Assembly: GCA_948146395.1 (NCBI GenBank)
Contig: OX411544.1
Span: forward strand, 96,397,232-96,461,231
Length of the DNA stretch: 64,000 nt
Direction of reading: 5' to 3'
From: Fragum whitleyi
Lineage: Eukaryota > Mollusca > Bivalvia > Cardiida > Cardiidae
Shown piece after piece: positions 1-10,212 of this stretch. Made by a program: the position numbers and the translations under genes. The notes under the pieces are model-generated. The model was not told the origin of the DNA and did not search any database. It saw only the letters and a list, made by a program, of their open reading frames with translations. Positions within the stretch are counted from its first letter, which is position 1. Each line of letters begins with the position of its first letter.

Positions 1-218
1 AGATGGTAGCCCGCTATCTGAGAGATACTCTGAGACAGCGGGCTTCCAGTTTATTCCCGGGACAGGATCCGGTCCAGAAATGAGTTGCCCCCGTACGGAA
101 ATTTGAGATTGTAAAATGCCATATGTACGTGCAAGCAGAGAAGAATGTGTCGATCCAAACTAATCCGTATGATAAAAGAGATATAATGACGTAGACAACG
201 TCAAAATATCGCACTTTA

Positions 219-889
219 TTAGTTATACGGTTTCTTGCCGGGATATATGACGATTTATTCACGGCTGGAAAAAATGATGTCACCCGAGCCGTAGGCGAGG
301 GTTGACATCACTTTTACTTCCTGGAATAAATCGTCATAATACCCAGGCAATAAACCGTATTACGACTTTATTATACTTCAAAGTTTAAGGGCTAAATATC
401 TGTCTTTTTCCTATTAAAGGCGTTGGTATAAACCGATTTCTTTTAAACCACCAATATCCCTTAATGCGCCCCTATGAAAAGTAAACATGTACAAAGTGAC
501 GTCATATATGGTTGTGACGTCACACTACTACACTCTGCGCTGTTGTGTGATGAAAGCGTTTGTTGGCTGAACCTGCGAGAAACTTGGCATTTTAAATGGA
601 CATATTTGTAAAAAATTAAGGTATTTATTGACATCTATATCATTTTTTATTTGCACATTATGAACTGACATGCTTTTCAACTGTATCCTAGTGTGTATTT
701 TCGGATCGTGTTATCGGCGAAGCGAGAGAATCATGGCTGCCATTACCGTTTCGATTTTTCGTGTATGTTCACGGCGAGGCGCCTTAATGAAACATTAAAA
801 GTTATACCGGAGCGGCCGTTGATATCAATGTTTGTCAGGTCAGTATTAACCAATGAAAATGCTAGAATTTTCTTTGCAGTATGATAATA
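219..889. mobile_element. Repeat A, copy 1 (DNA element, filled site)
   Basis: A 671-bp dispersed repeat beginning TTAGTTATACGGTTTCTTGC and ending TTTGCAGTATGATAATA. Further copies occur at 36460-42224 (split by a LINE) and 62967-63447. Copy 2 of the segmental duplication has the uninterrupted site near 58422 (CGCTTTACGTCAACG), so this is an insertion rather than an ancestral sequence. The first 150 bp form an imperfect hairpin: ACGGTTTCTTGCCGGG is mirrored by CCCAGGCAATAAACCGT. The target duplication is only 2-3 bp and ambiguous. No coding capacity was recognised. Confidence 0.75.
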
Positions 890-1317
890 CGCCATCGCAT
901 TGTGATTAGCCGACCATCTTCAAAATAAGATGTACCATTTGACAAACTTTCTTAATCTCTAAAATCATTTATAAATTGAAAGACGTAAAAAATTGGAATG
1001 ATGCTTTAAAATTATATGTTAAGTACATAATAAGTGCTAAGTGAAACATCCTGGGCGCAATAAGTTTCGCTGTTTTCTCTCCATTGCTGTATCTTTCAAA
1101 TTCTTTGAAATTCAATTCTAGTTCAGACCCATTAATGTCCGTTCATTCTGATTGGCTTAAATTTTTGCTCCATTACGCAATGAACACAATTTTGCGTATG
1201 CAGCTATTTTGAAAGCTTCCGCGTAAAGTAGTCCCATGAAAAATCTATATTATTATGAACAAATCTTAACGAATTCTGATTCATATGAGTAAATTTTTGA
1301 GAAATGGACATAGTTTA
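890..1317. other. Non-coding stretch of the segmental duplication
   Basis: I see no gene here. The sequence aligns with 58437-58700 of the second duplication copy, with many small differences, so it is old shared flanking DNA. Confidence 0.6.
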
Positions 1318-1430
1318 TGTGATTTTATGGAGATATGAAACAAAATGCTTATCACAATGTATGAGCACGCAAACCGGTGTGATTAGGTGTGTAGTTTCGT
1401 ACCTCCATGAAATCAATAAATACTTTCTTC
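1318..1430. repeat. Foldback MITE, family H, copy 1
   Basis: An imperfect hairpin: GATTTTATGGAGATATGAAAC at one end is mirrored by TTTCGTACCTCCATGAAATC at the other, with a loop containing AATGTATGAGCACGC. The same architecture recurs at 2040-2165, 34730-34855 and 58745-58855, which defines a small family. Confidence 0.6.
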
Positions 1431-1767
1431 ATAACTTATAATATAATAAAATGATGTAAAAGTGGGAACATTTCTACAAATGAATACGATTTATTTAATG
1501 CTTTTCGGTGGTTTATCGAGAAATAACGGTAGATTATCACTTGATAATCTCACCGCAAAAGCAGTGAAATTATCAAAATTTTATACCCTGTTTTGTGCAT
1601 TTCAACCTATCTGACGTCATCTATGCGGGGCGAAATAAGTGACGTCACAATGAACGTTGCATAGCAATCACGTGCAAAATGACGCGCTAAACGAAAATAT
1701 GTCCTAGAAATTTCACATATTGTCTCATTTTTGCATTAGAAGAAATAGAATATTTGTTTGTTTTTGG

Positions 1768-1882
1768 AGTAAGATCGATTGATATTTCATTTCGTGAACA
1801 ACAAAAGCTATATTTTTCTGCCACTCGTGAAAATATAGCGTTTGTTGTTCACTCAATAAAAAATAAATCGATCTTAGACTGA
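1768..1882. repeat. Foldback MITE, family P, copy 1
   Basis: An inverted repeat whose outer arms are TAAGATCGATT and AATCGATCTTA and whose inner arms are AACAACAAAAGCTATATTTT and AAAATATAGCGTTTGTTGTT. A diverged relative lies at 31853-31975. Confidence 0.65.
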
Positions 1883-2039
1883 ATCAAACGATTATCCTCT
1901 TTTTCTTTCTGGAAGCTCACAATTTAGCTGCGTACTCAAAATTATTTTTTTTGGAGAATGAAACTTATTTTCAGCCAATCAGAATTCACGAAAATTAATG
2001 GGATTAACCAGAATTAAATCATTAAGATATGAAAAGAAA

Positions 2040-2165
2040 ATATTTGTTGATTTCATGGAGGTATGAAACTTAAAACCTAATGTATGAATCCGCTTCGCGT
2101 ATTCATACAGTGTGATTATGTTTTTACAATCATACCTAAATGAAATCAACAAATAATCTCTTCAT
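2040..2165. repeat. Foldback MITE, family H, copy 2
   Basis: A hairpin running from TTTGTTGATTTCATGGAGGT to its mirrored end ACCTAAATGAAATCAACAAA, with a central GCTTCGCGTATTCATAC. It matches the element at 58745-58855 in the second duplication copy. Confidence 0.65.
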
Positions 2166-2715
2166 CCTTTAACCTAGTATTTTTAAAACCTTGTCATGCT
2201 GAACTAAGACTATTATCCTTTGTGAGGAAAATAATAAAGATCAACATGCACGAATGCGCATTTTGATCTTACTTTGATCCACTTTTATTCCTTTTTAATC
2301 AGAAAATTAAAAAAAAAACTTTTAAACCGCGACCAATGTGTTTGTGTACAAAATAAATAACGTGCGTACATATAGATCATTATCATAAACGGACGTCCAT
2401 TAGGTCTTTTTTTTTCTTTTGGACGATCTTGGAACGCCGTAAAACAGATATTTGAATGTCTTATTCGGTATGAAAATAGATTTCAGACTGTTTTAAGTTG
2501 AATGATTACAGCACAAATCCACTACTCCTTCATTCCAGATAGAAAAGGTTTTTCCTTTGCACGTGTACGGGTAACAACGTTTGAAACTTTAGGGAAACGT
2601 TTTTCATGTTTTTCATTTTAATCACAGGACAAATCACTTTTTTACTCCTCAGATGGCCCTTTTCATGCAACGGACTACAGCTACAGTATTTACAAACTTA
2701 AAGAATATTTAAAAA

Positions 2716-4003
2716 TCAAAGTGCTGTCAGCACTGTAAATCGGACATCATTGAGAGGCTGGGATAGTGCAATAGTTCGCCAATCAAAAGGGCTCAAATTT
2801 GGACAATAAAAGTTGGTAAAATATTTGCCCAATTTGTGAGTTTCTTGTCTTAACACTTCATCTTTTCGAGGGCATCGCCAGCTCATCCAACCTCGTGGGT
2901 CCGATTTTGAAAGTTTGCTGATTCGATAGCCCTCTGCTAGTCTAAATTATTTCTAAACAGATTTTTTTTACGTTGTTATAATGAGCACACGCCAAGATAA
3001 AAGCTTGTCTGTTAATATTATTCCTCTCTCTAGAGTTTAAAAGCCTGTTTAGCAACAATACATTTTTCATTCAACTATTTACAATTTTGATTACCAACAT
3101 GTTTGTTTTTCAAGCATTGGGTTTTCCCAAATACTATAAATGCATTTTCCCTCAAGAAACACGTGAAATCGGCAACTATGCTATTTATATCTTTCTGACC
3201 AATCGATTAAATCTAGCAGCACTCTATGATTATTCATGAGTTATTCTAAAAATAGATCGCTCTTACTGCTATCCTATATCAGTTTATCGTATGTTTTTGT
3301 CGGTTTATTTGTTGTTGAATAATTTTTCTTCATACTCAAATTTGAATTTATTGTAAATAGGATTGGAGCGTGATCAGAGTGCTAATTGAAATCAAATATT
3401 TCAAAATTACAAAATTATTTCTATTTGTTAACGCATAGTTAACAGTACCCACCATGCGAACAAAAAGTAAACTTCCCACGCTCCCTGTTTGAGTGCAGAC
3501 GACTATTGACCAATGACAAACAACTTAATTGACACATTTCCAGCAGACGATGTCCATTGCATCATCTACCACGAGGTGTGAATTTACGCGTGGGTTTTGA
3601 CCGAGTGATAATCATAACAGAATTTGATTGGTTGTCAGCCCTACAACTGGTAAATGACCGTTCGAGAAAAATATCAGAGTAGTAATATTGTAAGTGCTAC
3701 AAATTTATTTTACAGTTAACCTATTGTACGTTTCAACTCCTTTACTCAACCGAAAATCTGCTATAAACACTGAAAATACTAACTGGTAATTACTAAAAGC
3801 GAAAATTACATCAAATTTTGTATTAGCATCTTCTCTATTTGTCGAAAAGTAAATAAGATAAAAACAAAGTTTGTAGATTGTGTCTTCGGTGTTTGAAAAC
3901 ACATTATTTGGTTTGAACACATTGCTCAGAAGATAAAGGTAAAAATGTAGTGGGTCAAACAGACTGGATTTCTGGAAACCGGTATAAATCTCCGATTTAA
4001 AAA
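2716..4003. other. 1.29-kb block present only in duplication copy 1
   Basis: Bounded on both sides by the 8-bp direct repeat TTTAAAAA (2708-2715 and 3996-4003). Copy 2 has a single junction at this place, near 59400. Either it is an insertion with an 8-bp target duplication, as hAT-type transposons make, or copy 2 lost it by recombination between short repeats. No long open frame, transposase motif or clear terminal inverted repeat was seen inside. Confidence 0.6.
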
Positions 4004-4301
4004 CTAACGTGGTCTGGGTCGAAAATGTCGTTACTTAAACTTCATTCAAGCTGTGTTTACGACATCTTGGTGACTCTGAGAAAATAAGCTTCTAAATCAG
4101 ACTAGTTGATCATTCCACAAAAATAAATTACTTGACACACAGACTATCTAAATATCAATTGAGCATGTTCTGAAAATAAAACGATATACCATAACCTATC
4201 AAATCTACATCTAGCCGTAAATAATAAAGTATTAAACGACAAGTAATCTTTATAATCATTGTTTGCTATTTACTTTTACCTGACAGATTGTGGTTTCAAT
4301 C

Positions 4302-4757
4302 CATTCGGAACATCGCTCGGACATTTCCGTGAACTGGAAAGTGCCTCGGACGTAAGTGTTGTAATTTTTGGTCCATTTTAGGTAATTCGGCTCCTGGTGG
4401 TACTTTGGTTAATACGCTTGAAGAAAAGCAAACTCCTTTAATGCTTTCAGATCGTCTACAGAGATTATTTCGCATATCATGAATTGAAACCAAAACGCAG
4501 TAAAACACTGCGTTTTGTTTTCAAATCATAGTATGCCCGATTTTTGCCTTACGTCGATTTTGTTTTTTGGAGCGTCATTCTCAGTTATATTTGTGACGTC
4601 ATATAAACCCACGTGCGAAATGACGCGTTTTCATGGATGCGCCCGTATTATTCCCGAGGTCTTTTCCGTAGAAACGCCGAGGGTTCCCGATTGGTTTCAA
4701 TCCCCCGCGATTCTACGGAATATTTCAAGGAAAAGTCCGAGGGATATTCCGAATGGG
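4302..4757. mobile_element. Foldback element R3, forward orientation
   Basis: The ends are imperfect inverted repeats: ATTCGGAACATCGCTCGGAC on the left, and on the right the mirrored GTCCGAGGGATATTCCGAAT. The middle contains a strong hairpin (CAAAACGCAGTA and its mirror, 4494-4518) and the marker GGTAATTCGGCTCCTGGTGG. The segment 4302-4703 lies in reverse orientation in the second duplication copy (59788-60186). Fragments of the family occur near 12240-12400 and 50010-50250. Confidence 0.7.
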
Positions 4758-5285
4758 TATTGTTCGTGACATAATTCGACGAGTTCACTGGTTTACAGAA
4801 AAGAAGATTTTTGAATATTTGTCTATTTTCAGCCTTCGAGCGTTTTCATGGATGCGCCCGTATTATTCCCGAGGTCTTTTCCGTAGAAACGCTGAGGGTT
4901 CCCGATTGGTTTCAATCGGGATTCCCCGTCGATTCTACGGAATATTTCAGGGAAAAGTCCGAGGGATATCCCGAATGGGTATGGTTCGTGACATAATTCG
5001 ACGAGTTTATTTGTTTACAGAAAAGAAGATTTTTGAATATTTGTCTATTTTCAGCCTTCGAGCGTTTTCATGGATGCGCTCGTATTATTCCCGAGGTCTT
5101 TTCCGTAGAAACGCTGAGGGTTCCCGATGGGTTTCAATCGGGAATCCCCGTCGATTCTACGGAATATTTCAGGGAAAAGTCCGAGGGATATCCCGAATGG
5201 GTAAGGTTCGTGACATAATTCGACGAGTTTATTTGTTTACAGAAAAGAAGATTTTTGAATATTTGTCTATTTTCAGCCTTCGAGC
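4626..5285 (+). repeat. Minisatellite, three units of 215-222 bp
   Basis: Units start at CGTTTTCATGGATGCGC (4626, 4841, 5063) and end at CAGCCTTCGAG. The second duplication copy has essentially one such unit (60190-60270), so the array expanded in copy 1. Because 222 is a multiple of three, a 181-codon open frame (4753-5298) runs through it. It has no recognisable domain and merely repeats the same 74 residues, so I do not call it a gene. Confidence 0.8.
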
Positions 5286-5960
5286 TCAGGCGAGCTAGAA
5301 AGGAATGCATTTGGGTGGTACCTAAATAGAGTCATGATATGAACAAACTTGGCAGAGGTCCACTAGATGCTGCTACATACCGAATATGAAAGCTGTCTGC
5401 CTTCTGGTTTCCCACTTAGAATCTCTGTTAAAAGGAATGTACATGGGTGGAGCCAAAATGTCACCCAAGGGTCTTGATATGAACAAACATGGTAGAGTTC
5501 CACTTGATGATGCTACATACTAAATATGAAAGCTGTCTGCTATTTGCTTTCGGAAAATGAAACTTTTTTAAGATTTTCCGATTTTCACCCTTCGTGCCCA
5601 GGTGAGCTAAAAAGGGATGCGCCCGCCTGGGCCCAAATATGACACCAGGGTCTTAATACGAACAAAAATGGTAGAGATATTAGATGATGCTAAATACAAA
5701 TTAGGAAAGCTGTCTGCCCTTTTGTTTCAGAGAAGAATATTTTAAAAGATTTTTGGTCTTTGATTATAAGTAAAAAGGGTTGCGCCTGGGTGAAGCCCAA
5801 ATATGGCCCAGAGTCTTGATATGAACAAACTTGGTAGAGGCCCACTAGATGATGCTTCAAACCAAATATGAAATCTGTCTGCCCTTCGGTTTCAGAGAAG
5901 AAGATTTCTAAAGATTTTCCTATTTTCACCCTTTTTGTTTAGGGTTAACTGAGAGTTAAG
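5286..5960 (+). repeat. Mollusc-type tandem repeat, about 160-bp units
   Basis: Four degenerate units share GAACAAACTTGGTAGAGG, CCACTAGATGATGCTACATA and GAAAGCTGTCTGCC. The same unit forms the body of the larger element at 46876-48007. This copy lacks the AAGAGGACC start, so it is truncated. It aligns with 60270-60690 in the second duplication copy. Confidence 0.7.
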
Positions 5961-6284
5961 GGTGGATTTCGTTATTTCGTTCCATTTGTTCGTCTTATTT
6001 CCCTCGCAAAATAATGATAACCTCCTTGGGTCATGCATTTCAGAGCCCCGATGTAGTGCTTGGTATGTGAATAAGAGAAATTCACAGTGATGATGACTCA
6101 AACATCGTTAAAAGCAACGTAAAATGTCAACTCTGATCAAATTAAATAAACTGATTCACAGTTTTACATTTCAGTCGCCACATTTAAAAGTGACGTCGGT
6201 TTCAAAAATCAGCGTTTTATGTAGCAAGACAGGGAATGAAATGAGATACCGCGTAAAAGATAAACATCATGATACTTCAGGTAT

Positions 6285-6440
6285 TGGGCCCGTAAAATTT
6301 CCGCAATATTTCGAGACTCATAATCTTTCACAATGTTAACCGAGGTTTCCTAATGAAACCTTTAGGAAATCTCGGTTGACACTGTTAAAGTCGATGACTT
6401 CCGAAACGTTGCGGAATTCTTACGGATCTACGGCCTTAAC
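6285..6440. repeat. Foldback element with GTTAACCGAGGTTTCC core
   Basis: The central palindrome (TTAACCGAGGTTTCCTAA mirrored by TTAGGAAATCTCGGTTGA) sits inside wider inverted arms containing GTAAAATTTCCGCAA and TTGCGGAATTCTTAC. Related copies lie at 31490-31600 and, diverged, at 60695-60790. It lies just downstream of the THIK exon stop. Confidence 0.65.
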
Positions 6441-6454
6441 ATGATAAAATATTA

Positions 6455-7341
6455 TCATACTTCCTCTTGCCCAAGCTTTCTATTTAAAATCGCGAGAGGA
6501 CCTACTCCACCCTGGAATGCATTGCCATTTGAACCACTTTGTGCACGCTGAGCAGTCTCCCAAAGCTGTTTTTGCATCATAGCCAGGGTTATTTTATTTG
6601 CTTTCAAAAAGTCTTTCATTGATATCATTTCCCCTGAATTTCGTCTTTCATCCGAATCACTGTCATTATCGACGTCAACCGTGACGGCGTTTGCACGTTT
6701 ACGTTGTAAATGACCCGGCGTAATTGCATTACGTCGACCAGGTGGCGGACGACGTCGACGGAACCGACATTCACAGTTCATCTTTTTGATAATCCAGTTC
6801 AAAACTTGTTTTATCACAATTGACGTCACGTTGAATAAACTATAAATACAGCAACAACCTAGAACTATGAAAATAAAATTCCCTAATCTATAAAAATGAA
6901 CGTTTTTGTAATTTTCTTGTTGACTAACTACGTAATCCCCGAATCCTATTGTAGCAAATGTAACAAAACAGAAATAGATTGCTTCGAAATACGTCCAATC
7001 CTCGACGGGATAGTACATGGCCGAGGCACAACACGCGACTATAACGGCGCCTAATAATAGAATCAGCATGACCCAATAAACCGACGGTTTCCATTGGTCG
7101 AGCACTTCGTCATCCATTGACGCGGATTCCTGTTTATTTTGGTCCTGATTGTTGTTGTTATTATTCCCGGATTTCCGTTTCACTTCGCGTTCGTGTAAAG
7201 CACGTAGGACGTAAGCTAAGAATGTGATAATTCTTTCTAGAAATAGGTTGAAGAATAAAATAGCACCGGCACAGCCGAAGAACCCGTAGAATATCAACGT
7301 TATCTTGCCACCGGTAGTTCGAGGCGTCGTCATGCCGAAAC
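6455..7341 (-). CDS. THIK-type two-pore K+ channel, terminal exon (copy 1)
   Basis: This exon encodes the C-terminal two thirds of a two-pore-domain potassium channel of the THIK (KCNK12/13) group, a plasma-membrane K+ leak channel. Reading starts inside pore loop 1: the acceptor is followed by GT-TTC-GGC-ATG, giving the GFGMTTP junction of the first selectivity filter. Counting the ATG as residue 1, TM2 spans about 10-45, then a basic and poly-Asn linker (57-62), WKPSVY at 81, TM3 about 86-106, the second filter TIGFGD at 128-133, and TM4 about 150-172. After these come RRNAITPG, a DSDSDERRNSGE acidic stretch and the conserved SGEMISMKDF segment. It ends with a normal stop after 292 codons, as THIK proteins do shortly after such a tail. 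TM1, the cap and the start codon belong to an upstream exon that I cannot find. The encoded protein differs from copy 2 by one residue (Thr/Ser at 250). Family assignment is very secure; whether this copy is expressed is unknown. Confidence 0.93.
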
Positions 7342-7362
7342 CTGAAAATATAAAAATAAAAG
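7342..7362 (-). promoter_or_regulatory. Splice acceptor of THIK exon copy 1
   Basis: On the minus strand a T-rich tract ends in CAG directly before the partial glycine codon of GFG. The identical arrangement precedes copy 2, which fixes the exon start and the reading phase. Confidence 0.85.
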
Positions 7363-7451
7363 TTTCAACGTATAATTACTCTCTTTACGAAAATTCGAAA
7401 TTGGTCTAATATCAGTGTGTCATATCAGGTCTCGTGGTATCTCGGTGTCTT

Positions 7452-7456
7452 TTTTT

Positions 7457-7487
<31 letters not shown>

Positions 7488-7489
7488 TT
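7452..7489. repeat. (TTTA)n microsatellite
   Basis: Seven or eight TTTA units within duplication copy 1. The corresponding place in copy 2 (near 63490) has only a short T run, so the array expanded or contracted after the duplication. Confidence 0.85.
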
Positions 7490-7604
7490 TGACGTCAGTG
7501 TCATATTGGCGCGTAATTGTCGTTAGTGTCTCCATGATGTGTGGGTACTTACGACAAAACTTACGCACCAAGACGCCGCCAAATTTACAAAGAGGAAAAT
7601 GTTT

Positions 7605-7955
7605 GTATGAGTAAGATCGATTTATCATTCATTATGGGTGAAGGACAACAACGATATTTGAGCCTGCGCGTGACATTTCCAACAATTTCACATCTGCGAG
7701 ATATAAAATTGTTGAGTAGTGTTGACAATGACACAATGTCATTATAATATTTGCTGACCCGATGAAGCTGGATTAAGACCTCATCAATCTATATAACGCA
7801 TTGCGAAGATGCCGGTCAGACTGTGCAGTTGCACAGGCTGGCCAGAAGCTTTGCTTTGCGCACATTTGAAATTGTTGGAAATGTCACGCACAGGCTCATT
7901 TAGCTTTTGTTGCCACAAAAAAAGATTTATCGATCATACAGACACAAAAAACTAG
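7605..7955. repeat. Foldback element with ~90-bp arms
   Basis: The left arm (AAGATCGATTTATC, CAACAACGATATTTGAGCC, GTGACATTTCCAACAATTTC) is mirrored by the right arm (GAAATTGTTGGAAATGTCAC, AAAAGATTTATCGATC). Between them is a second hairpin (GCCGGTCAGACTGTGCA and TGCACAGGCTGGCC). A full copy recurs in duplication copy 2 at 63615-63955. Confidence 0.75.
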
Positions 7956-8062
7956 GGGTATTCTTAATCTTAAACGCAAATATGAGAAGATTTTTTTTTT
8001 TACAAAATTCCTAAAAGCGCGTCATTTTGCGACAAACGTTATGACGCCATGTGTATTTACAC

Positions 8063-8161
8063 AGGGTATAACGTGCCACGCCGACACCAGAAGGTTCATG
8101 GACACCTGATCGATTTTTTCGATACGGAACCTTCTGGTGTCGGCGTGGCACGTTATACCCT
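8063..8161. mobile_element. Short element with perfect 35-bp inverted repeats
   Basis: The sequence starts AGGGTATAACGTGCCACGCC and ends with its exact mirror image. The two 35-base arms are free of mismatches and enclose only 29 bp. Perfect arms suggest a recent insertion or a hairpin kept by gene conversion. No target duplication was obvious. No other copy was noticed in the window. Confidence 0.75.
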
Positions 8162-9130
8162 ATGATTTAGGAGTCACACACTCAGTCAACGCAAACTAAG
8201 GTGAAAGGACTAAAGCATCGAATAGTTTTGCATTATTTCCAACTATTTGACGGTGAAACTACCAAACTTTTATCAACAGATTTATTTTATCGTATACCGG
8301 AAATCATTAAAAGATGCCTCATCCGGCGAAATCCTGACGTTGGACTGATTTTAAAGTTCCAAACTAAGGATGTTCTACCTTAAAGCAGTGCCTGACATTT
8401 TCAACTTTTTTTGTTTCAAGTATAGAAACATGACTTGATCGAATTTCATCAAAATTAAATTGATTACTAATTGGCACCCAGTATAATCCATATAAAGTAC
8501 AATTCCGGCATTGCCCTGAACAAAGTAGGAATCAGAACATTTCCGGCATTGCTCTGCGCAAAGTAGGAATTTTCACTTTGTCGGGCATGGTAAGAATTGA
8601 TACTTTGTGCAGTACACTTCCAGAATTGTCAGTGCGCTAAGTAGGAATCTGGAAAAAGTAAGAATATTTGTAATTGTTTCATCGTTAACCAAGACTTCAT
8701 GACTTTGTAAGTCGACATCTGCAACTTGGTCGCTCTTGTATGTGAACAAACATGACATATATGAGACCTATCATACGAAAATGAACCATCTGGGCTCTCC
8801 ATAAAATAGATAATCTGTGATCCGTCTCGCGGAAAAGGACCATCTGTGAATCTCGTCAGATAGATATTTTAAACAGGGAACCAGCCAACCAGAGATTATC
8901 GTAATTCTAGATTCAGAAAATTAGTTAAGTGCAAAAAGTCTACACCCTAGTCGACCTGCGCAATCCGCGCATTCTGATAAGGGGCAACACTCTACGCTTT
9001 TCCCAGATGGTCCCTGACAGGTCACAATTTTATTATCTGAAAATGAGATTTCATCCAGCAAATTTCAACATTGGTTGCATTTCAAAAATCTTATCCGAGA
9101 AGGTAGAATAATATTTTAAGACACATTTTG
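8162..9130. other. No gene seen
   Basis: Unassigned sequence with only short open frames. Two small degenerate direct repeats of CCGGCATTGC..AAAGTAGGAAT occur at 8505-8650. The stretch near 8930-8990 (GCAAAAAGTCTACACCCTAG) resembles the hairpin family at 54992-55042. Confidence 0.5.
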
Positions 9131-9176
9131 GTTGAAGAAAGAAGAAGAAGAAGAACAAGAAGAAGAAGAAGAAGAA

Positions 9177-9218
<42 letters not shown>

Positions 9219-9222
9219 AAGA
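9131..9222. repeat. Compound (GAA)n(GAT)n microsatellite
   Basis: A GAA/GAAG tract passes into about 14 uninterrupted GAT units. On the minus strand it reads as a poly-serine open frame (9116-9424), which is an artefact of the triplet repeat. Confidence 0.95.
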
Positions 9223-10212
9223 AGTTTAGAATAGCATGTTTTCGTGAAACAAGGAGAGAGTATACCACAGTTTCGATAAAATCGAGTATTGTTTGAAAAA
9301 ACGGGTATAATAAAATGAAGTTTAATCTAATTCTTCTAGACCCTAGAATAGCCTGTATATATTGTTGACATGGCAACGAATCAGATAAAAAGCAGGAAGT
9401 ATTGATGGGAAAATCAAAAGACATGAAACCTTTGTCATTCTACACAATATCGATGGTCGGAAAACCCGCGGAACGTCAGCATAGAACACGGTAGAGTTAC
9501 GATGTTTTGAGTGCCAATTAATCGTTAAGAGTTTAAACTATACCATGGCTTTAATGGAGCAAAGCTTTATTGCTGCCAGCTAACTCTTTGATATTTCGTG
9601 GTCGAAGGACGCATATGTGAAAGTGAGCATTTTGTACTGTAACGATATCTAACCGTTGGGCCTAAAAATATTCAATTCTAAATCTCTATATAGAATCGTA
9701 ATTAAGAGATAACACAAGAAATCGTCTTTTGATGGCTTAATATTGGTAAAATGATAACCACTTGGTATTATTACATTGTGATACCCGGAATGCAGAAAAG
9801 TATAACATCTTGGAACTAAGTAAAATGGGATTTATGAACGCCTCCAATTTTGGATTTTCTATGCCCGGTGCAATAGCTCAAAGCCCGGACTTTCTAAGCA
9901 ATTTTAATGTTATTCAATTGCAATGTAAGTGTATACGCAAAACACACATGTATAATGATTCGCGTACAGAAACATAGAAACGTAGGAACGACGTGGAAGA
10001 ATTTTGCGTGCGTTTCAAACAATTCTTCTCTGGATTTTCTGTTTCTAAAAACTAACTTTTATTTTATCTTATATTCACATTTCTTCTAACGTATTTGTTT
10101 GCGTAATGATACGCAGGTTTGTATGGGAAACGTGGATGAATTGATTAAAATACGCGTATCATTCTTCAAAAAATCCATGAGAAATATGTGCGTGTAATAA
10201 ATAATCAAAGAT
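9223..10212. other. No gene seen
   Basis: Short open frames only, without recognisable domains. There are no strong repeats apart from recurrent TTACGCG/CGCGTA-like words near 9940-10200. Confidence 0.5.

Larger units (their letters stand above)
1..7990. repeat. Segmental duplication, copy 1
   Basis: This block is homologous, in the same orientation, to 58.2-64.0 kb. Matching landmarks run in order: a start rich in CCGGTCCAGAAAT, a GACGTAAAAA stretch near 980, CTTGTCATGCTGAACTAAG near 2195, the CAATTGAGCATGTTCTGAAA stretch near 4160, the THIK exon, and the GTAAGATCGATTTATC foldback near 7610. Copy 1 carries repeat A and a 1.3-kb block absent from copy 2. It lacks the insertions found in copy 2 near 60.8 and 62.7 kb. 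The exon is far better conserved than the flanks. A false duplication caused by assembling two haplotypes is a real alternative. Confidence 0.85.

Noticed and set aside
4753..5298. 181-codon open frame
   Set aside because: It is a translation of three minisatellite units and is absent as a long frame from the second duplication copy.
9116..9424. Poly-serine protein on the minus strand
   Set aside because: The serine run is the (GAT)n/(GAA)n microsatellite read in reverse, with no conserved flanking domain.
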